Below, one piece after another: positions 51,311 through 63,334 of a stretch of 64,000 bases of DNA. The stretch spans positions 626,127 through 690,126 of the forward strand of contig CAJNOI010000032.1 in NCBI GenBank assembly GCA_905250115.1, in the 5' to 3' direction. Source of the DNA: Adineta steineri. Its lineage: Eukaryota > Rotifera > Eurotatoria > Adinetida > Adinetidae. The position numbers and the translations under genes were made by a program. The notes under the pieces are model-generated. The model ran no database searches, was not told the DNA's origin, and saw nothing but the letters and a program-made list of their open reading frames with translations. The number at the start of each line of letters is the position of its first letter. Within the stretch, counting starts at the first letter, position 1.

Positions 51311-52106
51311 TTATTAAATCATTTTTCATTGTTTTGTTTTATCGTATCTTTAAACTAGATAAAAAAAATGAAATACGTCATTTTTTATTATTATTTTTTA
51401 ATCAATATTATATATTTATTATACTCATACATCACCAAGCATTATAATACCGGATATAAAAATGTTTAATATTAGTAACAAAAAAAAGCGTATATCATAG
51501 ATCATCAAGTACTTTAATAACGGATATAATAAATATCTAATAATAGAAAGAAAAACGCTTCAGACATTCCTAGACTATTTGTAATTAAGAATTACCACAA
51601 ATACAAAAAAATAATGAATATATTCTGACAGATGTCAAGCCAGATCAAAATAACGAGGAAGCATCTAAATTATTGTATACTAGACTCATTTTAATAGACT
51701 TCTAGGTATTATTATTATTAAGTAACTAAATGAACTATAAGTTTTTTTGTACATATACGCTTATGTACATATTTTTATTATATGAATTTCGTACATCTAA
51801 GAAAATATAGAGCATCAACGAGGACAAAGTTTGAATCTTTTTACTGCTTGTATTTGCATAACAATCTGTAATCCATAATAATAATTTTCTGGAATGTCGT
51901 TTTTTTAAAAAACTCATCATTTAAATTGAAAAACAAATCACACGTAGTTTAATTTGATTTCGTTTTTAACAAATTACAATGATGTTAAGCAAATACAGTT
52001 AATATATAAAGCAAAGATTCATATATATATATATATATGACTTGAATTGTTGATTTAATATATATTATTTTCGTCTGTTTGACTTGTATTACAAAAATAG
52101 ATCGTA
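51311..52106. other. AT-rich spacer between convergent genes
   Basis: Between the BAF-domain gene and the Ly6-type gene, which converge. A diverged direct repeat is visible (CATCACCAAGCATTATAATAC near 51430 and CATCAAGTACTTTAATAAC near 51502). A (TA)n run lies near 52022-52038. No gene supported. Confidence 0.5.
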
Positions 52107-53145
52107 TTAGAAATAAAGCAAAAATATAGTACATATAATAAATAATAAAATAAATTGAATTTTAATTAATTGATTAGCATTTGATGTTATTTCTTTATAT
52201 GAATGTCGATTACAACCATTACCTAAACATGTATAACTACAATAAAAGTTCAATAGGCTATCTATATCTGTTGTTGAATTGGCTGGATCACATTCATGTT
52301 GAGCTATATGACTTTTTGAACAACCACGATAAACAAATATGTCTAAATTAAGAATATATAATATAAGCATGACTGTATTTTATCTGTTTTTAAATGTATT
52401 CTATTCAACAATGCTTTAACAAAGAGGAAAAGTTATTTCGATTATAAATAATAATAATTTTAAAAGAAAAAAAATTTAATTGGTACGTTTATAGGAAACA
52501 TAAAGTACCTTTATCGTTGAAATTAGTCTATAAAACATATCTTTATTGCTTTGAAAATATACTATTATATAATTTGAGGATGTAAGGTATCTATATGTTA
52601 TTATATTCATGTGCTTTTAGTGTCAAGGTTCGCTTTTGTGTTAGATAATATGTTTGGAATATCTATTAAAATAGGAAATGAGTTTTTTAATTATATATAA
52701 CATATTAGAAAGTTCTATTCAATAATAGTTGATATAAATATTTAATATATAACTATGAAAAATCTTCTCTTCATATAATTTTAACATTTATTTATAGCAT
52801 CTCTTTCATCCTTATTGCATATAGATTAGTTTTTTAAAAACCTTACTTGAACTTTTTTGTGAACCTATTCTATAAGCTGCCGATACACATTGTCTAAAGG
52901 ATGAGTTTGATTCATTAGGTGGTTCTTGACATGATACTGACGTTAAAGTACCATCTAAACATGAATGATCCCAGTTTTGTGTAACACGTCGGACTGGACT
53001 TGTGCATTGAACACATTCAAGTTGATAACCTGAAAAAAGAATATTCTTTAGTATTCAATTAATTTTTTCTCTCCTACAACTATTTACTAGTACGAATTAA
53101 CCATCCAATAAAAACCAGTAAATATTTATTAATGTCCAAACGCAT
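52107..53145 (-). CDS. GPI-type Ly6/uPAR (LU) domain surface protein
   Basis: Three exons (53145-53094, 53029-52847, 52342-52107) join in frame to 156 residues. A short hydrophobic N-terminus (MRLDINKYLLVFIGWLI) is a signal peptide. The body opens LECVQCTSP and ends CSYTCLGNGCNR. Ten cysteines in the order expected for a three-finger LU domain, with a terminal CN, are the diagnostic pattern. NSS and NST give possible glycosylation sites. The C-terminus is a hydrophobic tail (IQFILLFIICTIFLLYF), consistent with a GPI-anchor signal. Such proteins sit on the outer membrane leaflet and often modulate receptors or channels; which partner applies here is unknown. The 504-nt second intron is long for this genome. 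Confidence 0.85.
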
Positions 53146-55439
53146 TTTAATCAATAATCATAATATTTGCTAAAAAGAAAGATATTCCTTTTTTTGGTTA
53201 TGACACTTGGTGTTTTAAAGCATTTATAAATGAAGAAGTAATGTTATCTGCATTATAAACTAAAGAACAAAATGTTTAAAGAGAAAATAAGGGGAAAAAA
53301 ATTTTTTGTTTCTTCGTTCTGCCCTTTTTTCTTTCTTGCTTCTTTGCATTTTCTCTATATTTGTAAGAATAAGCTAATTTCGACTATTTCATCTTCTTCC
53401 TAATCTTGATCGATATATGATCTGTTTTTTACATGTTGTCAAGAAAGAATCAACAAAAAAACAATCACAGCTAATAAATACTGATAGTTTTTCATTAGCA
53501 TTTTGTTTTAAGTTAAGATTTGCTAACATATAAATAAATACTCTTTATGTCAAATTTGAATTCTTTTCATATGAAAATTTATGATGTCTATTCTGTCGAT
53601 TATTAGTGACATATCACAGATTTTTCATTTGAAATATTCTCAAGAGAATAAGCCTAATACTTCTGATAATACATGAAAAAAAGAAAATAAGAATTTATAG
53701 CATTAAGAATATTGTTCGATGATGTATTATATTTGTAAAGACAAACAAGATAAACTGATTAAGATATTATCAATGAATATATTGTTTGTTTATTCGAATA
53801 TAAAAGAGAATCTTTTTATCATATCTACCATTAAATCATCTCACGTATTTTCGAGGGGAAATACAGTCTTAATGCATGATGAATATTAAGAGTATATACG
53901 TTAGCAAAAAAAACAGTAAAGGAAAGAAAAAATATATAGAAGATTTCCTATGATGTAGAAAGACATTGGCATGTAGTAAGCTCGGTTCATTTTTTTCTCA
54001 TTCTTCAATGACATTATCTCTTAAATGTGAACCTATTTATTCTTAATAGCCTGTGGCATTATTTAAATGTGTTATTGATGGATGAAAGGCACTAGCAATG
54101 AGAAAACACCGTTTATGTATTATGTAAAATAAATTAAGAAAAAAAAGATATAATATGTTTTAGCGAGAAAAACTTACTTATACTTTTACGAGGATGTAAT
54201 ACAATTTCTTCAAGAATTTATCATGATAGTTTAGCTATTTATATATAGTATATTTATTACGTGCCAACTTGTTTGTTCATCTGACATCATTTTAATTATC
54301 TACGCAAAAATATAAGAACCTATGTTATTCTTTAATTCATGTCTCATAAGTGCAGTTGCGTAGATAAAAATGTAAAGCCATTAAGCACGATCCTACTATA
54401 TTGTATGTCTACTCGAGCAAGCACTAAAAGATTATTGCGCCCTTACTCTTAAACAATCATCCGAGTACTATGTTATGTGCATAGAGCTCTTCCTTCGTCT
54501 TTTTAATCTATCGGGAGATGTCGTTTCTTTTTTTTTTGATTAACTTTGGACTTTATTCATCTATATATATGAGAGAAATAGAAATAATTAATCAGATATT
54601 ACAAAATTCTTTTATCTATTTCTTTTCAATAACAAAAATTTATCTTTCAATGTGTTAATAATATTACTTAAATAAAAAATCTCACAATAAGTGTATATAT
54701 ATATATATATATATTAATATACGTACATATTTATAAATGCTTGATTATATTTCACCTAAGTAGTTGTGTAGATCAAGTGAATGTCAATGTGTTAGATGTT
54801 GAACGTGTGAGGAAATTTTTTATCAGAATTATGCAGAAAAAGAAAATCTGCTTTCTATTCATGACAAAGACTCATTAGCTGAATTTGTTTTTAGAAGAGA
54901 ACAAATGGAGACTGCATCCGTTTGTATAATAAGAAAAATGTGGTTAGAATTAGAAATACATTGTTTATTTGAAAGGTTTTGTTTTTTTATTTCAAAGAAA
55001 AATACATTTAAACGTTAGTTTGTATGTCAAATAAAAGAATGCGCATTTGATTTTCCATTAATAAAACACCCAATGTTATTTTTTATTCTCGAGAAATCAA
55101 AATAAATATAGTATCTTTTATATAATAACTCACTAATAATATGCAGACATATATAAATAATTATCTATCAAATAACATAACTACTATCATAATTAGATAA
55201 GTAGTAATAGTAGTATAATTTGTTATAAATGATCAAATTACATAATTGTCAAATGAATGAGATCTAAAAATAGAATAGTTGAACACAAGTGACACCTTAA
55301 ATTATATTTCGCTATTGGTTCTATGTAAGAAATCTACAAACAGTTCTTCTTATGTTCAGTTTAAAGATAAGATAAAATAGTTAGGTTTCAAAGAGAACTA
55401 CTTAGTCAATCTATTTTTTTGTTAAGTACTGAATATTTC
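53146..55439. other. AT-rich spacer, no gene seen
   Basis: About 2.3 kb with only short frames. A (TA)n microsatellite lies near 54697-54712. Both flanking genes are transcribed away from it, so it holds their promoters. Confidence 0.55.
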
Positions 55440-56171
55440 ATGAAGAAATTTATTTTACTCATATTTTTAATTAACAAAATATGTTTGGGCTCATTGAATC
55501 ATTATTTAAAAATGCCTAAAACAGATGTAATCGGTCATAATCTGACTAGATTTGAATGTGGGGAAGGTATCTATATATAAAGATAATTATAATCTTTTTA
55601 AAATAACTTTTGATTTATTATTTAATCAGGCTATAAAATCAAATGTGATATTGAAATGTTAGCTGCTCAATGTAATTTAAATTCATCCTGTTATGGATTT
55701 AATACAAATGGTTTTTTAAAATCATGTGCATCTGGTTGTGATGCAAATTGTTGTTATGATGTAACGGAAAATGTTGATTTATATATTCGAAAAGGTTTTT
55801 TACCACCAGATGATTGGCAAAATGATATTAATTCTGGACGAATGTTATATGCTAATCCAGAACCACATTTTTGCTTTCTACCTGAAATTGCTAATGGATA
55901 TCTTGGTACTGTTGCAATGTCAGCATCATTATTTCAGAGTGGATTATTTATTGGAAAAGTAATGAAAATAAGAGAAAAAATCGTTTTTCAAAGTATTTAA
56001 ATTTTTTAGTGTGGAAATATTGGAAAAGCAAGATTACCATCACCAATTGGAGGTTCGATTGTAACAGGTCTACTTATTGCTAGTGGTTTACATTTTGAAA
56101 AAGCAATGTTTACACGTCGATATGACATGAATGATTCTATTGTTGAACATCGAGTTTATATTAGTCGAACG
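55440..56171 (+). CDS. 5' part of a PAN plus GH65-type protein (PGGHG-like), incomplete
   Basis: Three exons (55440-55566, 55630-55958, 56010-56171) join in frame to 206 residues. The last one ends at a good donor (CGAACG then GTATGAG), so more exons are expected. A signal peptide (MKKFILLIFLINKICLG) is followed by a Cys-rich PAN/apple-like module: CDIEMLAAQCNLNSSCYGFN, then KSCASGCDANCCYD. Next comes PEIANGYLGTVAMS, FQSGLFIGKCGN and ARLPSPIGG. This matches the N-terminal domain of protein-glucosylgalactosylhydroxylysine glucosidase (PGGHG/ATHL1, family GH65) at its NAYLGT, YNG and MLPSP landmarks. The catalytic (alpha/alpha)6 barrel is not found in the 1.8 kb that follows, which contains a 100-base N gap at 56517. 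It is either cut by an assembly gap or a genuine 5' remnant. Confidence 0.65.
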
Positions 56172-56516
56172 GTATGAGAAAATAAATTTCTATTGTTCAT
56201 AAGAAAAACAGAAAACGTATAGATCGATATAATTTGTTTTTCATATAAATTTATTTGAGTAGGAGGAAATATTATTTGATTACAACATGTTTTTCAATTA
56301 ATAATTAGTTTTTTTTAATACATATAATTCTATTAGTTAATTTAATTAATTTAAGAAAGACAACATTTATAAGTACTCTGAAAAAATCATTATTTTTTAC
56401 TGTAGGAAAAATTTCAACAGTATTTAAATATAGAAAACAAAATAATTGATAATTAATTGAATCTATTTTTCATGAAATATTCCCAGAATGTACTAAAATC
56501 AATTTTTCTTTATGTA

Positions 56517-56616
56517 NNNNNNNNNNNNNNNNNNNNNNNNNNNNNNNNNNNNNNNNNNNNNNNNNNNNNNNNNNNNNNNNNNNNNNNNNNNNNNNNNNNN
56601 NNNNNNNNNNNNNNNN
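56517..56616. other. 100-base N gap
   Basis: Exactly 100 N, a placeholder for a join of unknown true length. It lies 345 bp after the last visible exon of the incomplete GH65-like gene. Confidence 0.95.
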
Positions 56617-57380
56617 TACATACTTTCATTTGATAATATTGTGTTATTCCTCTCATTTTAATAATTATATTTGTTTTGATTAAATCATTAACACAAAGTG
56701 ATATTCTAGAATGTATCCACAAGAGAATCATTGAAATTGCAACTGAACTGATTTGATATCTGGCAGCTATTGTTTCTAGATATACTAATCATTGGGCTTC
56801 TAAACGATATATTCGATAACATCAACTAGCAAGAAAAAGATATGAACTATTGATTTTATTTAGTGTGGTCAAGAAAACAACATGTTTGCTCTTGAACACC
56901 TTTGTGTTATCTATGAAAGATGTTATTTACTTTTACATAGAGTTGTTCATAGTTTGATTAAGAGCAATCGTGAATATAAATATCTTTATATTTCATTTAT
57001 TATTTCTCGAGTCTGTTTGATATTTCCCTTGGAAGAACTTATTGAATTAATGCATATATTTAATCTTGATATCAATTGAAAATTTAATTATCTATCGATA
57101 TATTGAATTATGTGTTTTGCTTCGATATCTATTCATAATTATTCACTATGATTTTTATCTTTATTTTTTGATGTTTCACTCTAAACAATCATAATCCTAC
57201 TATATCCACTAAACAAAATGAGAGATAATAGTAAAGAGAAAGAAAACAAACATACAATAGTTGTCTCTCGCAGTATCGAGTACTGTTCTATTGAGAGAAC
57301 ACAAGAAGAAATCAGACAGACAAAAGAGAAGTCATTAAATGAGTTGTCATTTGACTAACTTCAATCCCTAATATGAACCA

Positions 57381-57412
57381 TACACACACACATACACACA
57401 CACACATACATA
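57381..57412. repeat. (AC)n microsatellite with ATAC interruptions
   Basis: ACACACACACAT and ACACACACACACAT blocks end in ACATACATA. Confidence 0.85.
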
Positions 57413-57988
57413 TTCAAGTACATCACAGAATAAAAACCGACTAATGACGAAGAAAACAAAGCACCTGTGTTCTACATGAAATATATAATCATAAACAAAA
57501 CTATGGAAGTAATATATATATTTCTTCTATTTGCTACTTTTTAATGAAAACATATGCATATACATACAAATAGAAAATCAGGACAGAAAAAATGAAAGAC
57601 AAGTTTCTTCGTCAGTACTACATTTACAAACAATCATAATCTATATACATTCGCTTCACAAATGCGATTAGGTCAAAACAAATGCCGGTCATGACGTCAT
57701 TGAATGTGTATGTGATACAAGCTAAATATAAATTAAAAGAGAAAACAATTAATTTAATATAAAATGAATTCTTTCGTGTAGATCTTCAGGTTATATAATA
57801 TAGTATTAGAATTATACGCGGAATCGAATCGAGAAACGCAGATGTTATGCTTAGTTAGACTCTGTCTGTGAGATTGATTGTCGTGTGGAAGCTTTTATTT
57901 AAACAATATGAATTTAAAAATATATTTCGATTAGTATTCGATTTTGATCAAAAAAAAGGATTCTACCTTAATTTTGATTAAATAATTT

Positions 57989-60487
57989 TTATGTAAGTCG
58001 TTTTCGTTTATTTGACTTTCGATTTGTTGATTTTTTTGTACGAGTTTTTACTGATTCTAAACGGAAAAAATTTTCTTATTTAGTTTTTATTTTGAAATAA
58101 ATTCTACCTGAATTTTCTTGTTCAGGTTGTTTCGGTGGTTCTAATTTATAACCAACAAGTTCACACCAACCAATTGGATAAATATTGGGGGATTGACAAT
58201 CAATCCATTGTTCAAAATCTTCACCCCATCCATCGAAACGAATACGAATAAGACTGTCGGCTACTTCAGCAATTGTAGCTACACATACTAAATGCGGTGC
58301 CATCATATCAACAGCTTCAATTTTCATTCCAACAGAAAATGGATTGATTGTTTTTTTCTAAAAAATAATCAAGTACAATCGATTAATTTATAGTTTAAAT
58401 GAAATACTTTAATTATTTGGAAAAGATCTTGTGGTGCATATACTGAATTTGTTTCAAGTAAATATTTATTCCATTGAAAATCACCATGATAACCTAGAAA
58501 CAAGAAAACAAATACAAATAAATAAATCTATTAAGATAATCTACCAATCGGTGGTGATAATGGAATGTTATTAAGTTTGCAGAAATTAATTGGAAAAATC
58601 AAACGTGAACTTAAATGATAACAAAACCAATCAGAACCATCTTCAACATTGGATCCATCAATGGATAACATAAAATAACCATCTTTAAGTACCTAAGAAT
58701 AAAAAATAATAAAGATTTTTTCACATTAAATTTAGACGAAGTCATGAAAATGTGTTTTTTGATTCCTTCACTTCACGATTGTATCACTCTTATTAATCAT
58801 CTTCTACGAATTTATTATTATAACTTATAAAATATGATACTTTCAATAACTGCATTTGCTCATAATTTTTGTAAAACATTATTCTCAGTTTTAAACATTT
58901 CTGAAATCTGAAGGCCATGAAACTTCGAAAAATGACATTCCCAATTTTTCTAATTAAATCTTTATATGATTAAAATGAGCTTGGCAAACTAATATATCCC
59001 TTTTCAAATGAATCGATAACTTAGATTTGAATACTTTGTTTTAATTAAATAATTACGAATTTGTGATAACTTACTTTACCAACAGTTGCTGGACAAATAC
59101 GAGACATTTCTAATGGATCAACTGCTTCTAATTTCTGACCTTCCTTAAATTGTTCATCATCTGATGCAGGTATTTGAACCTAAAGAATCCATTTTTATTA
59201 TCAATAAGTAAATTTTTAATTCTGCTTTTTTTTTCTTACATGATGAAAAAGATCGACAGTTGCAACATTACTTGGATAAGTTTGCATCTCCACCATTTTT
59301 GCTGCTTCAGTTTTATATTCTAAATAATAACAAAAAAACTATATCTTATAACAATAAATAATATATATAATCTTACCATCAGTTGCTTCTAATTCATGTC
59401 CAATCATATGTGACCAACCTACTGGATGAATTAATTCCGATGTATGATGTACCCAAAAATGTTCACCAGAAGTCTAAATATACGAAAGTTTTTAAAAAAA
59501 AAAGTTATTGATTCAATGTATAGCATTACATTTTCGTAATTAATTTTTAATCGGCCACCAATCTAAAATATTAAAATAGAAACATTAACTAATTATTTTC
59601 TTTAATAACATACCACTTCTGTTATTTTTCCTACGCGCATATTTGATACACGATATTTATCAATAACTTCAACAATCATATTTCTTTTAAATGAACATCG
59701 AAGTGATAATTGTATCTATTGAAACAAAAAAATTATTATTATTAAAATATTCTATTGACGTTTTTTGGTTGCTATACTTTTTGACGAAAATTATCAGGTA
59801 ATGTTTTTGATCCAACAAGTTTATTAATAAGAAATGTTTTCCAATCAGTTTGACGATGTTCAATAGCTTGAATAAAAGAGAAAAAATATTTGAAAATAAA
59901 AAACGAAACATCCCGTTTTCTTTGTTTTACTTCTTGGTGGTGCTAATTTAACTCCATTTTGTCCACACCAACCAACACAATGAACATCTTTATTACATAA
60001 ATTATACCAAAAATCCATTGATGAATCATCTTCACATCCTTCATAACGTAATAATGCTAAATAACCTTCTACTCGTACGATAAATGCAAACCAAAACACT
60101 TTCTCTTTGATTTCACTTGGATTACTACCACAATCTGTATTAATTACTTCAATTTTCATTCCTGGTGTTAATTGTGCCCACATATTGTGTAATGGTGCCT
60201 AAATAAAAAAGAAACCATTGATTAAATGAAAAAAATTATTTATTTTATAAAATTTACATGATGAAAATAACTAACAGGAGCAGCATGTGAATTAGTTGTT
60301 TTTAAATAATTACCCCAAGCAAACGTAGCTATTGGATCGACTATAAAAAACAATAAAATACAATATTCAAATAATATGAATTTATACCTGATGCAGTCAA
60401 ACCATTATTACCATTAGTATGAGATGAATTACCATTATTTGATATAAGAGATGGAACAGATACGATTTCATCAGAAGTTGCCGCCAT
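57989..60487 (-). CDS. Four-MBT-repeat chromatin protein (L3MBTL2/MBTD1 type)
   Basis: About a dozen exons join from ATG at 60487 to TAA at 57989. An in-frame stop lies just upstream of this ATG. The N-terminus is short and Asn/Ser-rich. FAWGNYLKTTNSHAAPVSYF then opens MBT 1 (MWAQLTPGMKIEVINTD, LLRYEG, DFWYNL, VGWC). MBT 2 has TDWKTFLINKLVGSKTLP, MIVEVIDKYRVSNMRVG, FWVHHTSELIHPVGWS. MBT 3 has FKEGQKLEAVDPLEMSRICP, DWFCYHLSSRLIFPINFC. MBT 4 has GMKIEAVDMMAPHLVCVATI and RFDGWGEDFEQWIDCQSP, IYPIGWC, retaining the aromatic-cage positions known to bind mono/dimethyl-lysine. The last exon (58056-57989) adds a basic tail (TRTKKSTNRKSNKRKR), a nuclear signal like that after MBT 4 in L3MBTL2. The order of landmarks follows L3MBTL2/MBTD1, but no FCS zinc finger is encoded upstream. 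Likely a histone reader in a repressive complex. Confidence 0.9.
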
Positions 60488-61092
60488 TAAAATCAGATTC
60501 AGATATTAATACTACAACAAAACAACCAAATCTAGAAAAAACAAGAAAAGAAAGACATGTTCACTACAACTATATATTTTCAGCTATGTTAATTACATAT
60601 ATTCATATGAGAAATGTAATTAAAATGAAATATTGTCGAGGACAAAAGAATAGAATCTAATAATCTATTAGAATAATGAATTTCAAAATGAACATTTAAA
60701 ATTTTTAATATTGGGTTTCGATGACTCATTCATCATTTAGAGAAAAGACATAAGTCGAGCAATCAAAATTTATTCTTGATCAGCTTTATTTTTATTATAC
60801 TTTCATAGGATAGGATCATATATTTTTATGAATCACTTTCATTTTTATTTAATATATTTATGAAAAAAATAATAATATAATTATATTGATGTTAAGCGAC
60901 ATCTTTCGACAAACTCTGTCAATGAAATAACTTTACGTATTCGTATGTGTTTGCAAAAGTAAAAAAAGAATACTTTAGGATCAGATTTGAGTATTTCTTG
61001 AGCCGATTCCCACAGAAAGTGGATCAAGATCGAGCTTGACGAGCTCTATTGATTTCATCCCTCGCTGATCAATTACGAATGTACTATCAATT

Positions 61093-61133
61093 GAGTACGG
61101 TGTTTTCGTGTAGTTTTTGAAACCACCGTACTC
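61093..61133. repeat. Hairpin with perfect 10-bp stem
   Basis: GAGTACGGTG (61093-61102) and CACCGTACTC (61124-61133) are exact inverted repeats around a 21-nt loop. Confidence 0.7.
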
Positions 61134-61169
61134 TATCTAAAGTTCGAGCTATGATTTCTTAATACTTAC

Positions 61170-61226
61170 AGCTTGCATTGGCAAATTATCTCGTTGTCGA
61201 ATATAATAAAATTCACATGTATCCAT
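61170..61226 (-). other. Possible 5' exon upstream of the MBT gene
   Basis: An ATG at 61226 opens a 19-codon segment (MDTCEFYYIRQRDNLPMQA) that ends at a strong donor GTAAGTATT. Joining it to the acceptors just upstream of 60487 gives an early stop, so it could be a leader exon with an upstream ORF rather than part of the MBT protein. Expression evidence would decide. Confidence 0.3.
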
Positions 61227-63033
61227 ACTATTATTAGAAATGTACAGTTGTAAGCGGCAAAAGAATGTATTTATCGATTTCATTCTTTCTCTTATGGTAT
61301 AATTTCGCCTTTTATAAAAGAAGAAAAAAGATACAATATAAACTGCTTTGCTTTGATTTTGAGTTTTGGCATAAAATTGTATACCTATATTCTAAAAATA
61401 AAAATAAGTTTAAAATTAACTACATTAATCACAATTTCAATTTAGCATACGCATTGAACAGAGTTTTACTCATAAGTTATATCGAAATAAAAAACAGAAC
61501 ATCAGTATCAGTTGTGCTTTTTTTATTATTAAATTTTATCTTGTATGGTATAATTCAAAGATTTAAACACATATTTTCGTTGTAAACAATACAATTGTTA
61601 TTTTAATAGTTTTATCGTCAGAAAATAAAATGTGATCTGTTAAGGTATAGTATGTTATACAGAATAAGTCATGTATCTTTACTAAAGCATCTTGTTCGTA
61701 AAAATACTGTCTTATAAAAGAATTATTTGGACTTTGTCTATTCGTAGAACAAGGTTTACTAGATAATCGAAAATAATGCTATGCAATGTTAGGCAAAAGA
61801 AAAACACTAGAATGCTTATTTTAATAGTATTAAAATCATGTTAGTTTGTAAGTGAAATAGTTTATCTTATATTTATTTATATATTTTATTGAATTTTAAA
61901 TATTTTCGTTTACAAATATATATTATCTTCACGAATTGTCGACACATTTATTTTTAAATTTCGAATAGAATACTCATAAATGCACTTAAAGATCGTAAAG
62001 ATAAAATATGAATCTATTTTATAGCAAAGAACATTTGGCTTCGTGGTAAGATTAATGTTAATGATGACAATCGTCTCTCATTTGTTGCATAAAATCAATA
62101 AAAATAAAAAGGTGTACGTCTTGCTATTGGTAGAACAGTAATAGATATGACTAAAAACTAATCAAGACAAGGAAGTACATATTGAAAATAAAACATTACT
62201 GACAATTTTTCTGCAATTTACGTATATAAATTTTATCTGTGTACTTCAAAAAAGTCTTGAGACAGTGAACACCCATCATAAACAATATGTCTGACTACAA
62301 AAAACCATTTCTTACATAGATAGATATTCTGTTCTCTTAGATATACTAACTGCATAATCTATAATCAACATCTTTCATTAGGATTAACAATTCACTATCT
62401 CTCAAAACTATAGTCGTCATAAGTCTTGAAATATTATATACACGTCCTATTGTATTTGAGCAATATCTGCTTTTTTGCGGATTTTTGAAAGAATTTCAAG
62501 AAAACTTCAATCCTTTCTACATACTTTATTGAAAATCATATGCAAAAGCCGATTACTACCTGGTGAGACTCCTAACCGAGTCAAAATTAGTTGTGGTAGC
62601 TATGAAATCAAGGTACATCCATATCCACATCCTCTAGCTGGTTGTAATTGATTGTTTATTAATGAATAACCAAGATAAACACAACATTTTTTACAACAAA
62701 ATTGATACGATCATATTTCGACATTGAACAATAGTAGAAAATGTACATTCATTGACGACAACTTCAATATTCTACATAATTAAAGTTTATTCCAGTGTGT
62801 TGATTCCTATTAATTTTGGACGGTTATAACAACTGTATTTACCATTACTGAAAAAAATTGGCAAATAAACTACATAATGATTCGAAAACGTTGTTGTGCT
62901 ATTAGCAGGAGCGTCGCAGAATAGAGTCGAAATAGCTAAATATGGTTGAAGAGGTAATGAATTCGGTCAGCCTGATAACCAAAAGCGAAAGGAAACTACA
63001 GATTGTTCCACGGTAAGCACTGTAAAAGTATCT

Positions 63034-63137
63034 TGAGTGTGTGTCTGGGTATGAGTGTAGATTAAGATAATACTCACACTTAGATCGCAACCTACATCCC
63101 GCGCTCAAACACATCCACACAATCATCCATACCCACA
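63034..63137. repeat. Telomere-like G-rich then C-rich stretch
   Basis: GAGTGTGTGTCTGGGTATGA (from 63034) is followed by a long C-rich segment (ACTCACACTTAG, CCTACATCCC, CACATCCACACAATCATCC, ATACCCACAG). The orientation is the same G-then-C as the other hairpins. It lies just before the HEAT-repeat gene end. Confidence 0.6.
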
Positions 63138-63334
63138 GCACCGTTCTGTCAAAACATGTCGCATCATGCTTTCAATTTATATATCTGATTTAAAACGTAC
63201 GCATATTCACAATCACAACAATCGACGCAGGTTAGTCAAATAAAATCAGTAAAATTACATCCTTCTAGAATATCAGTTTATTTTAATTTCGTTATAACGC
63301 AGTTGTGCCATATATTATAGAGCAACAACAATTA

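Larger units (their letters stand above)
56172..57988. other. Spacer containing an N gap and a microsatellite
   Basis: No continuation of the GH65-like protein could be recognised on either side of the gap. The right part is AT-rich without a supported gene. An AC-rich microsatellite lies at 57381-57412. Confidence 0.5.
60488..63334. other. AT-rich spacer with minor repeats
   Basis: No convincing gene. It contains a possible non-coding first exon at 61170-61226 (minus), a 10-bp-stem hairpin at 61093-61133, a C-rich patch near 62614-62634 and the telomere-like stretch at 63034-63137. The 106-residue frame at 61265-61585 (plus) is Lys/Phe/Tyr/Ile-rich as expected from AT-rich noise. Confidence 0.5.

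Noticed and set aside
56617..57079. Possible continuation of the GH65-like gene after the second N gap
   Set aside because: No frame there shows GH65 landmarks; the 65-residue frame at 56882 is AT-rich noise.
61265..61585. 106-residue frame on the plus strand
   Set aside because: Composition (Phe, Ile, Lys, Tyr, Asn) is what AT-rich noise gives; no splice context or family motif.
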